This document shows positions 44,531-57,796 of a stretch of 64,000 nt of DNA, piece by piece. Origin of the DNA: Paraspadella gotoi. Its lineage: Eukaryota > Chaetognatha. The DNA is taken from contig CM119267.1 in NCBI GenBank assembly GCA_051294375.1, positions 13,966,710 through 14,030,709 on the forward strand, written 5' to 3'. The notes under the pieces are model-generated. The model saw only the letters and a program-made list of their open reading frames with translations. It was not told where the DNA came from and did not search any database. Both the position numbers and the translations under genes were made by a program. Position 1 is the stretch's first letter. The number at the start of each line of letters is the position of its first letter.

Positions 44531-45589
44531 CAACGTTTCTAAGAAATCGTACGATGTAGAATAAAAAAAAGAAAGAAAAGAAAAAAAAACATGAACGAGA
44601 GAAACGATTGCGCTCGAAAATTACAATTTTTACCCGACAGATCGCGCTCGACAACGGTATACGAGCGAACAGACACAGGAACGGACGTAACATATATCTA
44701 AGTCTGCTAAACACAACACAATATTGAAGTGCAGAGAGAGAGCTATATACGAGAGATTTGCAAGCTGGAAAAAGTTGAAAGTAGCAAAGACTGTGACGAG
44801 ACGAAAAAAGAGCGAATAAAGTAAAAAAATTTCCGAAGTAGAAGTGAGAAATAACTCTCGTATGAGCGAGTGACGACAAGTGTCGTGCAGACATGACGTA
44901 TATTGTCTATCAGAGAGTGTTTCCTTGTGCTATTGATTTTTGATTGCACGTGCCTACCTCACCTTGCAAATCGATAGTTATCCTGTCTTCACATACATTA
45001 TAATATATAAACATCTCTCTCTTTCTTTTCCTTTCCTACTCTCTATTTCCTAGTTGTTGTTGTGAGTAGCCCTCTCTCGATTTTCTTCTTTTTTAGCACT
45101 ATTCGTCTTTTCCTTTCTCATCTACTCATTTCTTCTACTCATACATTCTATATTCATTCAAGCGAAGTCTCCGTCCTTTAGATCCTCTATCTTTCAATAA
45201 TCGCCTTCACTGCTTGCCATCGCCATATACATTACACCTTGAGTCTCACTCCGTGATTTTATTTTCTCTACTTTTCACTGTACTCTTTCTTTTTCATGCG
45301 TGTTTCTCTCGCGACTCCTGCTCCTTCGTGCACTCGCTTTCTCGTGACCTATACTCTGTCTCTTGTTTCTCGTATGTCTCTTAGGCCGCTCGTCTCCTCG
45401 CGTATTGTCCTGCGTTTCTCTCGTCGTTCCCTCCCGCTCGGCTCGTGTCGATCCACACCCCATATACACTCTGCTATTACTCATTCCTTCTTCGTAGCTC
45501 TCATTCGAATTTCTACTCCTAGAACCTTCTTTTTTCTCTTTCCTTTCTTTTTTTCTACTTCTACACTCGTACGGATCTTCTTAGCAAAC

Positions 45590-45735
45590 GCTTGTGGCGT
45601 CCGCTTGATGGCGTCGCAGTGGAACAGACAACGCACGCCCCCCTCACGACGCATCCGACTCCCGACCGCTCTTCCTTTCGTTTTATACGCCTGAAGTTCG
45701 CCCCGTCCGCTTGGCGCGTCACATATTACCTCGAC
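45590..45735 (-). promoter_or_regulatory. TATA-box promoter-like block, arm R (inverted)
   Basis: Minus-strand TATAAAA at 45681-45687 in the same GC-rich context as arm L, so the two blocks face each other. Confidence 0.3.
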
Positions 45736-46800
45736 AAATGCTTCTCTGTTAGACATTCGTATGTGGACGAGTAATTCTCTCACTCTCTCGGAATTTGTTC
45801 TTTTACACACCATACGCAGAAACTCTCGAGGGCTTGATTTCGAGGTATACGAGAAAGAAGGAGAGACGAGCAGAATTATGTGCGGAGGGCGATAGGGGGT
45901 TAGGATGTGGAGTGAAAGCGGGTGAGAGCGCGAGGCGGAGGCGAGGAGAAGACTGAGGAGGATGGCAGGAGAACAATATCCGGGGTATTAAAACGAAGTG
46001 GAAGATAAAAACGAAAGCGGACGACGTGGTGGAGGAGTCAGATGGGTGGCGGTCAATAAAGGAGAGGGACGAGGAAGAGGTGTAGAGGAAGCGGTGTATT
46101 CTAGATATAGTACGCAACGTGCAGAACGGCGCTAAAAAAATTCCAGCGATAAACGTCTCATAGCAAATCTGAATTTCTAAGATAGATCGGGTGAATACAA
46201 GAAAAATAAGATGATGCATATAAAAGAATAAAAAAGACTTAGATAGAAAGAGAGAGGAAGAAAAAAAAATTAAGTGAGAGGAGAGAGGAAGAGAGAAGGA
46301 AACGACAATTACTCGCGTGCTGAAAAATTTACGAAAGAAATTTGTCGATTGACCTCGAAAAACGAACAAGAGCTGACAGAATCGAACTCGAGAGCAGGAA
46401 AAGAACTGAAACGAACTAGACAGAGCGAGAGAAAGCGAAACGACTTGTGGATTGCGAGACGACAACAACAAGATTCAGGACAGATCGAACAGAATATCGA
46501 ACAAAAAGTGAAAGTAATTTAACGTCTGCAAACTTCTCTCGTGCACAGGTCACACAGTTTACTTACTTCCTCAGAGCGAGGAAGCCTTAGTGTGTGCTAC
46601 TCTGCTTCTTTCTTGTCACGTCTTCGCTTGCGATCGCCTTTGTCAGGTAGGCTTTTGTCGAACTATGTTTTCCATGAGAGGTACGTGCATACGTTCTGAT
46701 TTACTCGTTACAATTTCCTTTCTCTTCTTCCTATTGTTGTTAAGTGTCAAGATTGTATATTATACTTGACTATTTACCTCGTTCATCTTCTCACCGGTGA

Positions 46801-46825
46801 NNNNNNNNNNNNNNNNNNNNNNNNN
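46801..46825. other. assembly gap (25 N)
   Basis: Fixed-size 25-N join just past the end of arm R. Confidence 1.
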
Positions 46826-47123
46826 AAGTATAAAATTATCAACAATCAGACAAAAAAGAGATTTGATGATAAAAAAGAATTTGAAATCTTAATTTTCACT
46901 AAACTTCATCTCATAGTTAACTCGGAATATCCCCATATTTATGCCTAACAGATTAACAGAACTAATTACTAATTTCGACGGAAATTATGCTGGAAACACG
47001 TCGATGCCGACGAAAATACGGAAGAATCTCTTGCAGTCTCTTCCGGCGATTGCTGATTAGCCCAAACTTTTTTTCCTTGCGCTAAATAGAAGGGAAACAG
47101 TTTTTAAAAATCTTTTTCTTGTT

Positions 47124-47158
<35 letters not shown>

Positions 47159-47888
47159 NNNNNNNNNNNNNNNNNNNNNNNNNNNNNNNNNNNNNNNNNN
47201 NNNNNNNNNNNNNNNNNNNNNNNNNNNNNNNNNNNNNNNNNNNNNNNNNNNNNNNNNNNNNNNNNNNNNNNNNNNNNNNNNNNNNNNNNNNNNNNNNNNN
47301 NNNNNNNNNNNNNNNNNNNNNNNNNNNNNNNNNNNNNNNNNNNNNNNNNNNNNNNNNNNNNNNNNNNNNNNNNNNNNNNNNNNNNNNNNNNNNNNNNNNN
47401 NNNNNNNNNNNNNNNNNNNNNNNNNNNNNNNNNNNNNNNNNNNNNNNNNNNNNNNNNNNNNNNNNNNNNNNNNNNNNNNNNNNNNNNNNNNNNNNNNNNN
47501 NNNNNNNNNNNNNNNNNNNNNNNNNNNNNNNNNNNNNNNNNNNNNNNNNNNNNNNNNNNNNNNNNNNNNNNNNNNNNNNNNNNNNNNNNNNNNNNNNNNN
47601 NNNNNNNNNNNNNNNNNNNNNNNNNNNNNNNNNNNNNNNNNNNNNNNNNNNNNNNNNNNNNNNNNNNNNNNNNNNNNNNNNNNNNNNNNNNNNNNNNNNN
47701 NNNNNNNNNNNNNNNNNNNNNNNNNNNNNNNNNNNNNNNNNNNNNNNNNNNNNNNNNNNNNNNNNNNNNNNNNNNNNNNNNNNNNNNNNNNNNNNNNNNN
47801 NNNNNNNNNNNNNNNNNNNNNNNNNNNNNNNNNNNNNNNNNNNNNNNNNNNNNNNNNNNNNNNNNNNNNNNNNNNNNNNNNNNNNNNN
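47159..47888. other. assembly gap (730 N)
   Basis: N run beginning in a CT tract. The right flank (47889-48100) is CpG-rich and could be promoter-proximal, but no gene is visible. Confidence 1.
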
Positions 47889-48227
47889 CCGTCACGATCG
47901 CCCATAACTCTGTAACTGCACATTGTTGCCAAGAAACGCCATTGACTCTCGACGCGTCGGTGGTCGCGTCTCTTCTCCCGGATCGGGTGGCCGGGGTTCC
48001 TCGTTAAGATTCGCGACCCCCGTCTCGAAACTCGCCTGACCCGGCCAAAGAGCCGCCGGTGAATTCGGCGGACTTACCCAGTCTTACCCTCCCGACAAAA
48101 AAAAAGGGCCGCTCGTTTTTTTCTTCCCTCAATTACAAAAACTTGATCCGTCTCTGGAACCATGAGAATTTCCCTCCTCTCTCCTAGTTAGCATTCATTC
48201 GCGACGCATAATCCTTTCTCTCTCTCT

Positions 48228-48460
48228 NNNNNNNNNNNNNNNNNNNNNNNNNNNNNNNNNNNNNNNNNNNNNNNNNNNNNNNNNNNNNNNNNNNNNNNNN
48301 NNNNNNNNNNNNNNNNNNNNNNNNNNNNNNNNNNNNNNNNNNNNNNNNNNNNNNNNNNNNNNNNNNNNNNNNNNNNNNNNNNNNNNNNNNNNNNNNNNNN
48401 NNNNNNNNNNNNNNNNNNNNNNNNNNNNNNNNNNNNNNNNNNNNNNNNNNNNNNNNNNNN
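48228..48460. other. assembly gap (233 N)
   Basis: N run beginning in a CT tract. Confidence 1.
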
Positions 48461-48804
48461 GTAAGTGGCCCGCATTAGATCAAAGGTTCGGATTTCCCAG
48501 TTAGTCGCTATTTTAATTTCGTGACTCGAGCTGAGATTTTTGATGGGAAAGTAGTCTACCTTTTTTAATTAATTTTATTGATTAAAGATTATTTATTGAA
48601 AATACTCATGAATTACTTCTCGACTCAATCTACATAAAAAAATATGTAGACTGAATTTGTGAAGCCGATTTTAATTACTTTTCGTTCAAATTTAGAAATA
48701 TTTAAAGTTTAATTAAATTCCCGATAATTATTACAATTGGAATGAACCCGAAAAATCCAATCAGTCACTGTTAATTCAGATCTGAATCGAATCAAATTTT
48801 TTTT

Positions 48805-48928
48805 CAGCAGCGTTCCCAATAATAATCGATCCCAATTACGGCAGCGATCCCAATAAAAATCGATCCCAATTTTTCTTCAGCGATCCCAATAAAAATCGAT
48901 CTCAATTAGGGCAGCGATCCCAATAAAA
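48805..48928. repeat. ~36-bp tandem repeat running into a gap
   Basis: At least four units with CAGCGATCCCAATAAAAATC and a variable AATT-containing linker. The array continues up to the N run at 48929, so its true size is unknown. Confidence 0.85.
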
Positions 48929-49141
48929 NNNNNNNNNNNNNNNNNNNNNNNNNNNNNNNNNNNNNNNNNNNNNNNNNNNNNNNNNNNNNNNNNNNNNNNN
49001 NNNNNNNNNNNNNNNNNNNNNNNNNNNNNNNNNNNNNNNNNNNNNNNNNNNNNNNNNNNNNNNNNNNNNNNNNNNNNNNNNNNNNNNNNNNNNNNNNNNN
49101 NNNNNNNNNNNNNNNNNNNNNNNNNNNNNNNNNNNNNNNNN
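48929..49141. other. assembly gap (213 N)
   Basis: N run that truncates the 36-bp tandem array. Confidence 1.
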
Positions 49142-49235
49142 TTCGTGTCTCTTTGTCCACTCGGAACCAACAGAGGGAGTGGAAGAATGAAGTGGAAAGC
49201 GAGCGGATTATGACGATTTGAGAGTTGGACAAAAG

Positions 49236-49268
<33 letters not shown>

Positions 49269-51175
49269 CGTGCAAGGTAGCGCTTGTCACGATTTTTCCT
49301 CGCGACGTTAGAAACTCGAGCGTGAGGAATTCCAAAACGTCGAGCATTTTTCTTTTTTCTTTCTTTTTTTCCCTTTTTTTTTTCGAGCATAAAACTCCAT
49401 CTATTCTCGTCGACGTGACAACAAAAACAAAATACAAACCAAAACAGTAACAACGACAACAACACCTTGAATAATTGCGACTTGGTGCCGAAAACCATTT
49501 TCGCTTTTTTTTTTCGGGAAATTTTTCTTAAGTAGTGAAGGGTCGTTTTGAAAAAGGAAACTCCTAGTATGGAAGTGTGGAAGTGATGGAAAGCGGTTAC
49601 GTTTGTAGGAAATTCGGAAAACAAGAAAGAAAGTTCCCGAATTCGTAAGAAGCAATCTTCACTGCATCAGTGCAACACACTCAAATATGGAAAAAGGCAA
49701 CAATAAAAAAGCCATCAACAGTCAACACGACGCCATAACTTTGTCGACCTTAGTCGCTTCCTCTCCTGACTTACCTCGTATATTGAAATAAAAATAAGAA
49801 AAAAAAAAACTAAACAAAAACAAACAAAAAGAGAAGAGTTTTGACCCTCTGCAAATTTAGTAGTAGGTATGTAGTAGGGTAGTAGAATAGGTAATACTAT
49901 TAAATTTGTATGAGAACTTAAAATTTTAAATTAAAAGTAAATTTGAACACATAGAATGAGATGTGAGATATTAGGAAGTTTAGACATGAAGGATGAAGAA
50001 ATGGAACGTTTCCCGATCCATCGAAATGTCTCGAAGCTAAAACAGTCTTGATTGGCTCGTTTCGCCCTTCAACTAGTTCGTCCTGTTCTAAGTCGCCATG
50101 CAACAGCGGGTAATCTCCCACCCTCCCTTACTGGCAAGGTTGCCACCACTCACTACCACCACTCTCCAGTCTCCACCAATCCCCGTTTCGAGGATTAACC
50201 CGCGGAACAGAGATGGCGATTTGTGCGAAGATGAAATTCCTTCGGACTGAAACGAGGAGAAAGCGTAGGAGAGGGAAGTTCCGCGGAGTGAGATCGAATT
50301 GAAGGGTGGAAATAAGGAAGTGGAATAAGGAATAAGTGAAATAAGGAAGTGGAATCCACCGAAGCGGGAGTGAAAAGGTTAAAGGTTAAATAGTGGCGGG
50401 CATGACTTTGGGTTCGGGTTCGAGTTAAGGCGGAACAGGTTGAAAACTAGATGTTCTATATGTATATATAATACATATATATATTTTTATATATATGTAT
50501 GATAAGTAGATTTTCTATATGTATATATAATACATATATATGCTTGGAGCGCAAAATTTTGAAATTTCTTAAAATCCGTCAGGTGGGCAATAAAGCAATT
50601 ATTCCTCCGGCATCTGTTCCTAGCGAATATAAAGAAAATTTTAGCCATATTCGAAGAGTTATGAGAGCCCTGAACTTCTGGACTAGAGAAAAGTTTACTG
50701 TATGTATTAAAGCGTAGCCAGCAATATTTAATATCAGTAAAATCACGAAACAGGCTGTAAAACATTTTTAAATCTAAAAATATTTTTTTAATTTTCACAT
50801 TAGGCCCTAGTACCTTCGCCTAGACAATGTTCAAAGTTTTAAATGTTTTTTTCTTATTTTTAAAAGTCTATAGTTATCAGAGATTCGAATTCATTTATAT
50901 AAAAGTGAAAATAACACATTTTTCGAAAATTTTCATTGAGTCAAAATCCTAAAAAAACTATTATAAATCAACCTAATAATTAAATTTTTAGTTGTAAAAA
51001 AAAGTTTTTGCAAACTTAATATGAAAAGAATTTTGAATAAAACTTATATTTTCTGTTACATCAACTTCTATGAGGAATGTCGTGTAGATAGACCAATGCT
51101 GCTTACCTCTCTTACCTAAAATCTGCTTTCCAAAAATAAAAAAAATTTTAAATTTGAACATTCTGTTGGTAGTTT
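49142..51175. other. intergenic DNA, no gene seen
   Basis: Includes a short GA tract (49238-49262) and a 29-bp AT-rich direct repeat (TTCTATATGTATATATAATA, near 50453 and 50512). No domain recognised. Confidence 0.65.
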
Positions 51176-53093
51176 AGTATAAGTTAGCTATAATGTTTTA
51201 TGTATAATATGCGGCTTAATGCAAATTGAGAAATTTTTTTAAAAAAATTTAATATAAATTTTCTTTAGTCTTTAGTTACTTTAGTTCTTTAGTTCATGAT
51301 CAACGTATGTATCGAATTATGATCTGCAAACTTTCACTACGCCTTAATATATATATATTGTTAAATAAAATTAAATGAAACAGTTTTCAGGATTTAACTT
51401 TAGTAAATGTATCTTATAGCTTAAGGCAAGCAAGTTTTTTTAAATCAACCAAGTTTTATATAAAATTACAATTTTATATAACTGTCAAACTTACAGAATA
51501 ATGATTATAATTTGTGAAAATAAAAAAAAATCAAAATTACCATTATTTCACTTTTTTATCTCTATCAGAATCCGGTTTTTCAAAATCAATAATTTATAAA
51601 TTATATTTAAATAAATAACAAATTATATCATAATTTGTTAATTTATTTATACCGATATTAAAAAAAAATAAATTATGCATTACAGTGTCAGGTACAAATG
51701 AATTGCTTAAAAATGTAAAATTATAAATCAATTTAGTATCAAATAACAAATAGTTTAATTAGAATAATTTTTTTATTGTAAAAAAAAAAACTCTTTCCTA
51801 ACAGAGCGAAGAGTTGACTAGTGTGAGATGAGTGAACAGGGTAAAATTAATTGGTGCCGTTTCTTCGTCGTTCGGGTCAAGTTGGATAAAAAGTCTAGAA
51901 ATCTCTGCGTGTGAAGCATCAACTTCCAAGCGAAAGGGAGTGATTTGAGGCAAATATAATTAAAAATATCAGTTGGAAGCTGAGTTGTTCTAAGGGTCTT
52001 TGAATTTCATGTATATGAATGACATTCGCGAAAGTCCTTATATTGCCCGTTATTTAAGCGTTTTTTTGTCCTTTTTGGTCCCGTACCTTTTTGTCACCGC
52101 GTGCGACGGCAGATTTTACGCTCGCTCGATAAATTTTACACTTCAAACGTAATAAAACCAAGTGAAAAACTGGCGAGCTATATGAATCACGTGATATTTT
52201 GAAAGACAGCAGGTGTAAAAAAAAGGTCGATAAATTACTGTGAAACGACTGAACGGTTGCAAATCTTCAGAAATGCGAAGAGAGAAAATCGTGATACGAG
52301 TTCGTTGCCAGTAGACTGAGATGATTTAGTAGACGTGACGTTCCGGACGCGAGCGACTCGGACGATTTCCCCCAATTTTTTTTTATCTTTCGTTTAAGAG
52401 AAAAAAAAAAACAACAAAAAACAAAAACCCGAAATTGACAAATAAAATTCTTTTATATTTTCCCCTTCGTTTTGCAGTACGAATATATTGAAAACCAAAC
52501 ATTGAAAACAACAATCCAAATTTTACGAACGTCGTTCTTTTTTCAAAATAAAAATAAAAACGAGACGAAGAAGAAAATAAAAAAAGAAAAATATTCCTTT
52601 TGTTTTCTTTGTATATTTGTTTTCTCTTTACTTTCTCGGGTTTATTTCTCCGCAAGTGAAAAAGAGAAAAAAATTTCCGTATAAGAAAATTAAAAGTACG
52701 TAAGAGGACGAACGACGAACGACGACGACGACGACAACCGACGTTTGAATAACGAAGCACGACCCGGCCTCTGAGGAGAAATAGAAAGATGACAAGGTGA
52801 AAGACCGACACATAAGCAGAGAGGGGTGAGGAGGAGGAGAGAGAGGAAGAGAGAGGAGACGGGTGAAGGGGAAGGAGGAGGAGGAGGATGCACGTGAAGG
52901 AGGAGGAATAAGAAAAAAGGGAGGTTCACTAAAGGAAAAAGGAGACGAGCGCTTTTTGGAAGCAGAAGCTAAGACAAGAAGAAAGAGAAAGAGAGAATGA
53001 GAGAGTCGAGAGAGAGAACTTTAGAAAGAGAAGATAGAAGGCTGAGACAGAAGGATGCAACGAGAGTAGGAGGCAGAAGAGAGAGAGAGAGAA

Positions 53094-53125
<32 letters not shown>

Positions 53126-53126
53126 C

Positions 53127-53580
53127 CTAACGAGAAAGAAGGATAAAATCTAGGACAATGAAGAGAAAATGCAAAGGAGAGTAAAAGGGAAGAGAGGAGA
53201 GAGAGAGGAATGAGAGATGAGAAGAGAAGAGAGGAGAGGAGAGAGTAGAGAAGAACTAAAGAAAGAAGGATAAATTAGGCAAGAGAAGAAATGCAAAGGA
53301 GAGTAAAGGAAAGGGAGAGAAGAGAAGATCAGAGAATGAGAAGAGAGGAGAGAGAGAGAGAGAAGCTAAAGAAAAAGATAGAAATTAAGGCAAATGAGAG
53401 AAATGCAAAAGGAGAGTAAAGGCGGAAAAAAGAGAGAGTGAGAGGAGAGGAGAGAGAGAGAGAGAGAGAGAGACTAAAGAAAGAAGGATATAATTTTAGA
53501 GGCAATGAGAGACATGATAGAGAGGAGAGAGAGAGAGAGAAGGAAACTAAAGCAGGAGGAAATTTAGGCAATGAGACAGA
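53127..53580. repeat. higher-order purine-rich tandem repeat
   Basis: Four to five units of 75-125 bp, each with CTAAAGAAAGAAGGATA, an AGGCAATGAGAGA segment, AATGCAAAGGAGAGTAAAG and a variable GA tract (unit starts near 53127, 53253, 53364, 53470, 53544). The matching part of copy 2 (60157-60670) is broken by a gap. Confidence 0.8.
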
Positions 53581-54483
53581 GCGAGACAGAGAGAGAGAAA
53601 ACACTGCAAAATGGCAAGAATCTGGGAAGTAACGAACCGCGAGAGATAAACAAGAAACTCAAAAGAAGGGTTTTCAATTCGCTGCCTCGCGACGAGGCGG
53701 AAAATCTTCTTGCACACAATGGAGGAGAAATGGAATGGGGAGGGAACGGCGGCGGGCGGCGGAGGCGGCGGCGGCGTTTTTTTTTTTGCGTTTTTTGAAA
53801 AGAAATCAGCATCGGAATGAATACATGAATTAAATGATTGAGGTCTAAGTTTTTTTTTTTCGTGCTTTGGAACGGACAGATGATGATTCTTAATTTCGGA
53901 GGGTGTATGAAAAATGCATGGTATACAAATTCAAAATGCTGGTTTAAATCAAAAGGTTTGATAATCAAAATCTACGAATTAATAACTCTCGTATCTTCTG
54001 GTCGTCTTTCAATTGCAGAAAAATAAAACGCCTTGAAACAAGTTTGAGCAAACAACGCCGGAATCTGCAAGCGGGCATTTAGCGTAGAGGCCAATCAGAT
54101 GATTAGTTAATATTAATCTGGCAATTTTTTGTGTTTTATTAAACAATTTACCGACAATATTAATAATTCTAACTTTTTTTTATGGTAGTTTGCTTTAATT
54201 TTCGTTTTTATGGAGCTGGTGGTGGTAGTTTTGATTTGAACTGTTTGGTTAATAATTGTTGTAGTTGTTGTTGCAACATAGCATTTTACATTTCAAAGGC
54301 CAAAACTAAATGTTAAGCGTAATTTTTTGTTTTTTCCACTTCAACCTGCATTTCCACTCAGAAGATTTTCATCGAAACATGATTTTCATCTAAAAGCACA
54401 AATGTTTCCCAGCCCTACAACAATATTTAAGGTCAACCGCACAATCGAACAAATGAGTAATTGGCGTTCAAAAGCTAAGAGGG

Positions 54484-54613
54484 GACCGGGACGGACGGAC
54501 GGATGGACATGTTTTTTTGTGAATAATTTATCATATTTGATGTTCGACTTGTCCGGCACGATATGGGGTGGGACCGACGGAACGAAAAAGTGATTATCGA
54601 CCCGGGATCCGGA
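54484..54613 (+). mobile_element. dispersed repeat family B, copy 2
   Basis: Matches the reverse complement of 5771-5933 (see that entry). Confidence 0.6.
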
Positions 54614-55419
54614 ATAAAAATAACAATTTCTAAATTAACGTTATTAAGAAGTGTCCTGATACTAATTACTATATTGGCAGATGCCACTTTTTGCGGACTG
54701 TCTTCGACTTAACATTCCACCGACAGGAGAAATGGCAATCTTCATAATTTTTACGACTTCGGTCTCATCTCTATGCAAAGAGTCGAGAATGAGCGGAGAG
54801 TTCAAAGAACTTCAGCCTCATTCAGCCGAATATTTTTTTTTATTTTTTTTTTTTTTTTTGCGTTCGCGAAAAAGCAAATTTGGCAATCGATACGGATTTC
54901 GTAATCCGGATATGTTAAATGAGGTCGACTTGTTATTTCTGCGGCAAAAAAAACTTTTGGTGATCGCGTCATTCCCTTTGGTCACGAACATCTCGGACGC
55001 ATCGATTTTTCCGAGCATCGGAATTCCGGCCGTGAACAATGTTTTTATCTTATTGGTTTCATTAACTAGAAAAAAAAAATACATTTGTTGTTTTTATTAT
55101 AATCGCAGAAGAGCAACTATTTATGAAAATTATTACAACCAATATAATTTTTTTTCTTTCATTATATAACATTAAGCAACATAATCATATATTTTTTTAA
55201 GAATTAAGTTTTAAATCTTTGACAAACTGAAAATTAATTTCAGTTTTGGGGAGGAAAAAGGGAAAAAGAAGTCTCACATTGTTAACGATTTTTTTACCCA
55301 TAAAACTGGAGGAGAAGAACGTTAGCATTAAACCATAAGTGACTCAGGATTTCCTGCATCTAATTTGGTTGAAGCGTCAGACATCCTTCTCTCTTGCTAA
55401 TTTCCATGTTAAGAAAGTC

Positions 55420-55792
55420 TCTCTCTCTCTCTCTTTCTCTCTCTCTCCTTCTTCTTCTCTCTCTGTCTCTCTCTCTCCTCTCTCTCTCCTCCCACCTGTG
55501 ATTCAAAAGAAGTCGTTAATCGTTTCAACTTCGTCTCTCCAACGACAACGGACGAATGAAGACGAACCGACGATTAGTTTTTGTTTATTCTTATAAAAGT
55601 TTATATATATAATTTTGCGCTAAAAGTTATTAAATTGCAAAGCTTAACGGTTTAACATTTTGAAAAGACGTAGAAAGCAGAACAATGAATCGGCATGACC
55701 TCAAGAGAGCAAAAGAAGGACGATGATCTTAAAGTAAGAAAGAAGGGAGAGAGAGAGAGGAGAGGGAGAGAGAGAGAGAGAAGAAGAGGGAG

Positions 55793-55873
<81 letters not shown>
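55420..55873. repeat. opposed (CT)n and (GA)n tracts
   Basis: CT repeats (55420-55490) and a GA tract (55747-55873) about 255 bp apart. The second tract and its flank are replaced by a 504-N gap in copy 2. Confidence 0.9.
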
Positions 55874-55876
<3 letters not shown>

Positions 55877-56225
55877 CCGAATTAAAGAAAATATTTGAAA
55901 ACTTAATAACTAGTGAAAATAAAAAAAAAAAACTTTGTCCCTCGTCTAATGGGCCTCGATACCTCGATAGAGACTGGGTCTGTCCTCGCCTCTTCGTTGC
56001 CAGGGCAGTCACGTCTCTGTTTGTGCTTATTATGATTTTGAATCTTTGATGCAATCTCTTTGGCCACGAGGACGACGAGTATTTCCAGTCAGCGAAGCTG
56101 TCATCCTCTTTTTGATTATCACCGACTGATGTCGTTGTCCGCCAAATGGGATGGAACGCCGCTCATCCTCTTTGTTTGTTGTGGTTTAGATTGTTGTTGT
56201 TGTTGTCGGGAAATAGGGTCGATTT

Positions 56226-56588
56226 TTAGTTGCGCCGCAGTACTCGCGGTCTTAACTCTAAATAAGTCGGGGACGGTCAGTCGGTATGTCATGTCCATCG
56301 GTTCTTGTCCAACTTTCGTTAAAATGCTAATAACTTGCATTATTGTTGGTTATTCATTTTTTTAAGACAGGAAAAACCTAAAAATCTAAGGGACTAACTA
56401 CGCCGCCTTCAGGAATCCTAAAACTATAAAGAATAAATGAGGAATTCCGATGCAGTGTGTGTCATAAATACACGGAAAAGAAAGTTATTGTCGTCATGTT
56501 GTCTTGTCTGGTCAACACATGTCCATGTTCACGAGAAATATATGTGATATATACGCCTAGTCACATTTGAATTACCGTTCTTGTTTCC
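56226..56588 (+). mobile_element. dispersed repeat family A, copy 2
   Basis: Matches the reverse complement of 9086-9488. The left inverted repeat (TAGTTGCGCCGCAG) is intact; the right one (about 13 bp, present in the 63-kb copy) is missing after CGCCTAGTCAC. Confidence 0.65.
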
Positions 56589-57454
56589 TAACATCTTTCC
56601 GAATTTTACAACGACGACATATATATATTCCGTCGTAATGTGACTCTATCACGTCTTCATCTGACCTTGTACCGTAATCTCTTTTTCTTTTGTAATAGAT
56701 ATATAATAAAGTTAACAAAGACTCTTATTTTTTTCCGAGTTTGAGAAATTTCTTTGATTTTGGTTTTGAGCTTTGGGTTTATGATCACTTTTTGTTACTA
56801 ATGAGGTGTAATAATTACAAACAAATATATATACATTGTAATACTAGCGCGTAGCACGTTACAAGTAGAAGTAGTAGTATTAAGTCGTAACTAGTTAAAA
56901 GTTATTAACTAAGTTATTAGTTTAAAAATGTACATCCTGGATTTTTTTTGTTGATTTCCGCGGATTCCATATCTCACACCGCCATCGATCGTCGTCGACG
57001 TCGTCGTCGTTTTCATCGCGACCGTCGCTTTGTTCGGTCGTCATCCTCGTCCGGGCGCGTCCGTTTTGAGTTTTGTAAGCATTCGACTTTGAAGCATCTG
57101 GAAAGGTTTAACCTTGGGCCCTGGCGACGACGGACGACGACGCTGAATGCGACGATGAGAGACAGCCCCATGACGACGACGATATGCGAAGACGGCGACG
57201 ACGGCGATAACGACGACCGAAATGAAGATGAAAACTCGCGAGACCAGAGTCTTGAGAGTATGGAGAACAGAGAGCCGCGAAGGGAAGTGGGGGGTTGGTG
57301 AGGGAAGAGAGGGGGGGGAAGAGACGAGGGGGGAGGAGGGAATGAGAAGATTAAAGAAGAGAGTAGGAGAGGTGGAGGTGAGGAAAATAGGAAAATGGTG
57401 TTAAAGATGGGGGCAGAAGGGGTGGAGAGGAATAGAACGTGGGTAGGGAGGAAG

Positions 57455-57530
57455 GGAGTGTGAGAGTGTGGAGTGTGGAGTCCACAGTGTGGAGTGTGGA
57501 TGTGGAGTCCACAGTGTGGAGTGTGAGGGT
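57455..57530. repeat. GTGTGGAGTCCACA minisatellite
   Basis: GTGGAGTGTGGAGTCCACA words recur with GTGTGGAGTGTG spacers. Next to the 25-N gap at 57566. Confidence 0.85.
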
Positions 57531-57565
57531 AAAAGGAATAAGGGGGAAAGAGGATAAGGAGCTGG

Positions 57566-57590
57566 NNNNNNNNNNNNNNNNNNNNNNNNN
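57566..57590. other. assembly gap (25 N) at the duplication joint
   Basis: Separates the end of copy 1 from the start of copy 2 of the 6-kb duplication. Confidence 1.
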
Positions 57591-57796
57591 ATTTCGAAAT
57601 CTGTTTCAACTTAAAAAAAAATTTTAATTTGGACATTTTATGGTGAGTTTTGTTAATTATGGGATATGCAAATGAGAAAACAAGAAATTTTTTTAAAAAA
57701 TTTAATAATTAAATTTTCTTGCTTCTATTCTTTACGTTTTTAGGTTCATGATATCAACTATATTGAATTATTGATCTGCAACTTTCACTACTGCTG

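Larger units (their letters stand above)
43797..46745. repeat. complex direct and inverted duplication
   Basis: Arm L (43797-44610) is the reverse complement of arm R (about 45485-46745); landmarks AATAGGAAGAAGAGAAAG, GAGAGAAGTTTGCAGAC, GTGACGCGCCAAGCG and TATAAAACGAAAG pair in order. A shorter direct copy of L's first part lies at 44760-45150 (GGAAAAAGTTGAAA ... CGATTTTCTTCTTTTTTAGC). The copies differ by many small indels. Long frames here (44256-44894 minus, 45803-46471 minus) are low-complexity and track the duplication. Confidence 0.7.
51180..57250. repeat. ~6-kb duplicated region, copy 1
   Basis: Nearly all of this segment recurs in the same order and strand at 57650-64000. Differences are scattered one- to two-base indels, a deletion of the outer part of one family A inverted repeat, and a ~745-bp insertion present only in copy 2. 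No gene recognised inside; its end (about 56950-57250) is GTC/GAC-rich and CpG-rich. Confidence 0.9.

Noticed and set aside
44256-44894. A 212-codon minus frame with a segment shared with 45592-45774
   Set aside because: The shared peptides follow from the DNA-level inverted duplication; composition is low-complexity and no domain is seen.
47104-47932. Frames of more than 260 codons
   Set aside because: They consist of N with GA/CT ends.
52383-52811. A 142-codon minus frame, similar in copy 2 at 59569-60057
   Set aside because: The two copies diverge in frame because of indels, and the sequence is Phe/Arg/Lys low-complexity.
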